Source of the DNA: RGIG3009 sp045630765
GTDB lineage: Bacteria > Bacillota > Clostridia > Oscillospirales > Acutalibacteraceae
Length of the DNA stretch: 7,518 nucleotides
Direction of reading: 5' to 3'
Assembly: GCA_045630765.1 (NCBI GenBank)
Contig: JAZQTM010000036.1
Span: forward strand, 1-7,518
Positions 5,288 through 7,518 of the stretch are shown here, one piece after another. Under the pieces are notes generated by a model. That model was not told the DNA's origin and did not search any database. It saw nothing but the letters and a program-made list of their open reading frames with translations. Every line of letters begins with the position of its first letter. Position 1 is the first letter of the stretch. The translations under genes and the position numbers were made by a program.

Positions 5288-6868
5288 ATGTTTTTAAAGC
5301 TCGAAGACCTCACCGTTGAACAGAAAATCGGTATGGTACTGTGCGGCAGACGTTTTGGCGACGACGACATCGAATTTATGTTGGAACTTGTCAAAAAACG
5401 CGCCCTCGGTTCCTTTCAGTGGTCGCTTCGTGCGCCCGAAGCCAACAAGCTCCTGAAAGAGGCTGCAGATTACCCCATCATCGTCGTCAACGATACCGAG
5501 CGTGGCTTCCCCACCTCCGAGCTTCCGCCGATCCCGCTCGTCGCACTTGCCGCCACCGGCAAAAAAGAATATTTCCAAGCGTTTGCCAAGGCTGTTGTGC
5601 GTGATGCCAAAGAAGCCGGCTGCAACGGCACCTGGGGTCCCGTTATCGACATTCTGCATCAGGACGGTCCCATCTCTATCCCCCGCAAACTGTCCGACGA
5701 CCCCAAAAAAATCGCCGAAATTGCGGAAGAGATCGCCCGCATTTATAATCAAAACCACTACTTCTCTTGTGGCAAGCACTATCCCGGCGGCGCCAAGAAC
5801 CTTGCCAAAAACGGTAAATCGGTGGACACGCATATGTCCGCTTGCAAAACCTATATTTCTAAAGAAAAACTCGTTGAGCAAAACTTCTACCCGTATCTGC
5901 ATCTGTGGAAAAAAGGCTTGCTGCCGTCCATTATGATCGGACACGGCACGTATCCCGATATCGATCCCGTTTACCCCGCCTCCCTCTCCAAGAAAATCAT
6001 CGACATCATTCGTGATATGGGTTACGACGGCGTCTTCTTCACCGACTCTTTTGCCATGTTGGCAATTTTACAAGAATTTGGCGAAGAAAACGTATACGGT
6101 ATGGCAATCGCCGCCGGTAACGACATCGTGCTTCCCAACTACTGCACGTCCGTTAAAGATTGTTACGAGATGCTTCTCAAAAACTATCAAGACGGTGTGT
6201 TTACCGAGGAGCGCCTGAATGAAGCGGTGCGCCGCGTGCTGGCTCTGCAAGAGTTCATCGGCACCGAGCCTGAAAATCCCACCACGTTCACCGAAGAAGA
6301 CGAAAGACTTCTCCGTTCCGTCGCCAAAGATTGCATCACAGCCGTCTGTGACGAGGGATTAACGGCAGCTCTTCCCGCAACCGACAAAAAACGTCTGTTT
6401 ATCGTACTGACCGAAATTGGCTTCAGCGAGGATGCGGCAGAACAAGAGATCCCCACCAGCACGTGGTACGATCCCCAACGCGTAACACAGGCTATCAAGG
6501 AAAACTTCCCCGATGACGAAATTGTCTATCTCAAAGAATTCCCCACCGCCCCTGCCAACGATCACGTCTTGCGTGCGGCAACCAAAGTGGATGAAGTCGT
6601 GTTCGTTTCGTTCTGTGATTCCAAGCCTTATATGGGAACCGACTGCCTCACGCGTCGCGTCGAGGCCGTGATGGATGCCCTGATCCGTTCGGGAAAAATG
6701 GCAGCGGTCGTGCATTTCGGCAACCCGTTTGCTCTCACTCCCTTAAACCATATCCCGCGTAAGATCTTCGGATACCTCATCCCCGAGTCACAACAATACG
6801 CGTTTGAGGTGCTGTCCGGCAAATGCGAAGCAAAAGGCACCCTCCCGTTCCACATCGAATTTGAATAA
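5288..6868 (+). CDS. Glycoside hydrolase family 3 protein, NagZ-like (beta-N-acetylhexosaminidase type)
   Basis: A 526-residue protein without a signal peptide, so probably cytoplasmic. The (beta/alpha)8 domain spans about 1-330. Seen in order: VVNDTERG (66-73), WGPVIDIL (116-123), Arg133, KHYPGG (163-168), DTH (180-182), MIGHGTYPDIDP (216-227) and FFTDSFAM (250-257), where Asp253 fits the family nucleophile. Asp180-x-His182 matches the Asp-His catalytic dyad of NagZ enzymes, which act on N-acetylglucosaminides in cell-wall recycling. A second alpha/beta domain follows (about 365-526, with HFGNPFAL at 476-483), making it a two-domain form. Odd point: the NagZ loop KHFPGHGDT becomes KHYPGGAKN, with about six extra residues before the dyad, so substrate and mechanism may differ. 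ATG 5288 follows AAAGGAGGA (5272-5280). It stands alone between its own promoter and terminator. Confidence 0.87.
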   Translation: MFLKLEDLTVEQKIGMVLCGRRFGDDDIEFMLELVKKRALGSFQWSLRAPEANKLLKEAADYPIIVVNDTERGFPTSELPPIPLVALAATGKKEYFQAFAKAVVRDAKEAGCNGTWGPVIDILHQDGPISIPRKLSDDPKKIAEIAEEIARIYNQNHYFSCGKHYPGGAKNLAKNGKSVDTHMSACKTYISKEKLVEQNFYPYLHLWKKGLLPSIMIGHGTYPDIDPVYPASLSKKIIDIIRDMGYDGVFFTDSFAMLAILQEFGEENVYGMAIAAGNDIVLPNYCTSVKDCYEMLLKNYQDGVFTEERLNEAVRRVLALQEFIGTEPENPTTFTEEDERLLRSVAKDCITAVCDEGLTAALPATDKKRLFIVLTEIGFSEDAAEQEIPTSTWYDPQRVTQAIKENFPDDEIVYLKEFPTAPANDHVLRAATKVDEVVFVSFCDSKPYMGTDCLTRRVEAVMDALIRSGKMAAVVHFGNPFALTPLNHIPRKIFGYLIPESQQYAFEVLSGKCEAKGTLPFHIEFE

Positions 6869-6876
6869 ACCCGTAC

Positions 6877-6909
6877 AAAAGGCCACAGACATCGTCTGCG
6901 GCCTTTTTT
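6877..6909 (+). terminator. Rho-independent terminator of the glycosidase gene
   Basis: The stem AAAAGGCCACAGAC (6877-6890) pairs with 6894-6907 apart from one A/C mismatch. The loop is three bases and the stem runs into T6904-6909. It begins eight bases after the stop codon. The A-rich 5' arm makes it potentially bidirectional. Confidence 0.9.
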
Positions 6910-6962
6910 GTTTCCTCTCTCCCCCCGATAGACTCTGATTTTCAAAAAATATAAAAAGCGAC

Positions 6963-6993
6963 TTGAAGGTGACTCCCCCCTTTGTGCTATACT
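6963..6993 (+). promoter_or_regulatory. Promoter upstream of the barstar-like gene (distal)
   Basis: Extended -10 TGCTATACT (-10 hexamer 6988-6993) with a possible -35 TTGAAG (6963-6968) at a long 19-base spacing. An A-rich tract (6944-6958) just upstream resembles an UP element. The extended -10 makes it plausible despite the spacing. Start of transcription would be near 7000, giving a leader of about 150 bases before the barstar GTG. Confidence 0.55.
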
Positions 6994-7005
6994 CTCCGCG
7001 TCAAC

Positions 7006-7036
7006 AAAGTACGGTTACCTCGCAGGACTGTACTTT
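7006..7036 (+). other. Hairpin in the leader of the barstar-like gene
   Basis: AAAGTAC (7006-7012) pairs with GTACTTT (7030-7036). Two further G-U and two Watson-Crick pairs extend the stem to about 11 bp around a 9-base loop (7017-7025). Only four T residues (7034-7037) follow, so it is weak as a terminator. It could be an attenuator-like or stabilising leader structure, or a binding site at the DNA level. Confidence 0.35.
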
Positions 7037-7048
7037 TCGGACGAAATA

Positions 7049-7057
7049 TGATATAAT
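7049..7057 (+). promoter_or_regulatory. Possible proximal promoter of the barstar-like gene (extended -10)
   Basis: TGATATAAT at 7049-7057 is a perfect extended -10, with only a poor -35 (TGTACT, 7029-7034, 17 bases upstream, overlapping the leader hairpin). Transcription would start near 7064, inside the first ribosome binding site (7060-7066). Transcripts from here could therefore serve only the second site (7137-7143). Confidence 0.45.
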
Positions 7058-7125
7058 ACAAAGGAGAATACAAGTTGAGTTTAGAGTCGGCAATTGTTGT
7101 AGCAAGTATAAACGGGGATGTGTTA

Positions 7126-7143
7126 TCTCCTCAAATAAGGAGG
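7126..7143 (+). promoter_or_regulatory. Anti-Shine-Dalgarno hairpin masking the barstar ribosome binding site
   Basis: CTCCT (7127-7131) pairs fully with AGGAG (7138-7142) across a 6-base loop, plus a T-G pair at the base (7126/7143). AAGGAGG (7137-7143) is the ribosome binding site for GTG 7153, so the folded RNA would hide it. A six-codon reading frame MCYLLK (ATG 7118, stop 7136-7138) ends exactly on the site; a ribosome on it would open the hairpin. The mini-frame itself has only a weak GGGG ahead of it. Confidence 0.4.
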
Positions 7144-7152
7144 AAAACGCCT

Positions 7153-7437
7153 GTGAAAATAATTGAACTGGATCTGACGGGATGCAAACACTTATCCGAA
7201 ATCCATGAAAGAATACGCATCGCCTTTGATTTCCCTGAATGGTATGGAAAAAACTGGAGTGCTTTTTGGGATTTGCTTTGGAGTGACTGCGATGCGGACA
7301 AGTTGATTGTAAAAGGCGAAAACACATTAAGCAAAGAATTTTCTGAACATTTATCTACGATGCATGAAATATTGGAAAGAAACAAAAAAATGTGGGCAAC
7401 CAGCGATTGTCCTTTTGATTATGAAATCCTCAACTAA
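7153..7437 (+). CDS. Barstar family protein (ribonuclease inhibitor-like)
   Basis: A 94-residue protein, close to barstar's 90. Barstar is the cytoplasmic inhibitor of the ribonuclease barnase. KIIELDLTGCKHLSEIHERIRIAFDFPEWYGKNW leads into AFWDLLW, matching barstar's LPEYYGENLDALWDAL segment, the nuclease-binding helix. Tyr31, Gly32, Asn34, Trp39 and Asp40 align with barstar Tyr30, Gly31, Asn33, Trp38 and Asp39, but barstar's Asp35 is Ser36 here, so nuclease contacts may differ. Start: GTG 7153 follows AAGGAGG (7137-7143) and gives the family N-terminus. An in-frame TTG at 7075 with its own AAAGGAG (7060-7066) would add 26 unrelated-looking residues. GC is about 38% by hand count (7141-7437), against about 55% in a sampled stretch of the glycosidase, suggesting transfer. 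No nuclease gene is visible upstream. Confidence 0.85.
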   Translation: MKIIELDLTGCKHLSEIHERIRIAFDFPEWYGKNWSAFWDLLWSDCDADKLIVKGENTLSKEFSEHLSTMHEILERNKKMWATSDCPFDYEILN

Positions 7438-7469
7438 AAACAGTGTCGAAACTGACTCCGTTGCATAAC

Positions 7470-7500
7470 AAAAAAGCGGGGGCCTCGGTCCACCCCCCGC
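7470..7500 (-). terminator. Probable terminator for a minus-strand gene beyond the right edge
   Basis: GCGGGGG (7476-7482) pairs with CCCCCGC (7494-7500) around an 11-base loop. On the minus strand the stem is followed by TTTTTTGTTATG (7475-7464), a proper U-tract. On the plus strand it is followed by a C-rich stretch with only scattered T, a poor tail. It therefore best fits a gene arriving from the right, convergent with barstar, though it may also end barstar transcripts. Confidence 0.55.
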
Positions 7501-7518
7501 CGCCCCCTTCTCTTTGTT

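Noticed and set aside
5294..5944. A 216-codon open frame antisense to the glycosidase
   Set aside because: No family resemblance and no ribosome binding site. The opposite strand carries all GH3 motifs.
6915..6980. Recurring CCCCCC runs (near 6920, 6975 and again 7493) as possible boundary repeats of a mobile insert around barstar
   Set aside because: The flanking bases do not match, and no terminal inverted repeats, target duplication or transposase/integrase gene is present.
7075..7152. TTG 7075 as the start of the barstar-like gene
   Set aside because: It has a good AAAGGAG ahead, but the extra 26 residues do not belong to the barstar fold and a second ribosome site serves GTG 7153. Kept only as an alternative.
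7441..7454. CAGT-N6-ACTG inverted repeat after barstar
   Set aside because: A four-base stem is not significant and no T-tract follows.

Overview
The window is compact, with a gene on nearly every stretch. It has strong AGGAGG-type ribosome binding sites, near-consensus sigma-A promoters (three with TGn extended -10 elements), GTG and TTG starts, and U-tailed hairpin terminators. Together with the protein families, this points to a low- to mid-GC Bacillota, probably an uncultured clostridial (gut-type) bacterium. The taxon is inferred from style, not from a marker gene.

Layout, left to right. (1) A D-2-hydroxyacid dehydrogenase on the minus strand. (2) A divergent regulatory region (about 970-1140) with two back-to-back promoters, a palindrome between their -35 boxes, and a second, operator-like palindrome with helically phased repeats over the rightward start site. 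(3) A two-gene operon of an AtuA/DUF1446-family protein and a DUF4387 protein, closed by a perfect 13-bp terminator. (4) A sodium:solute symporter-family permease with its own promoter, followed without a visible terminator by (5) a GntR/HutC-type regulator with a UTRA ligand domain, then a terminator. (6) A two-domain family 3 glycoside hydrolase of the NagZ (Asp-His dyad) type, with its own promoter and terminator. (7) An AT-richer barstar-like gene with a complex leader and no barnase-like nuclease in view. At the right edge a hairpin reads best as a terminator for a minus-strand gene outside the window.

Function. Genes 1-5 could form a small catabolic locus: uptake (symporter), conversion (AtuA-like plus DUF4387, hydroxyacid dehydrogenase) and control (GntR). 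The substrate cannot be read from the sequence and is probably a small organic acid or derived metabolite. No acyl-CoA ligase, carboxylase or other terpene gene accompanies the AtuA-like protein here, so acyclic terpene degradation should not be assumed. The glycosidase and the barstar gene look like independent units. The most novel-looking parts are the AtuA/DUF4387 locus with its divergent operator region, and the orphan barstar gene, whose ribosome binding site can be masked by an adjacent anti-Shine-Dalgarno hairpin.
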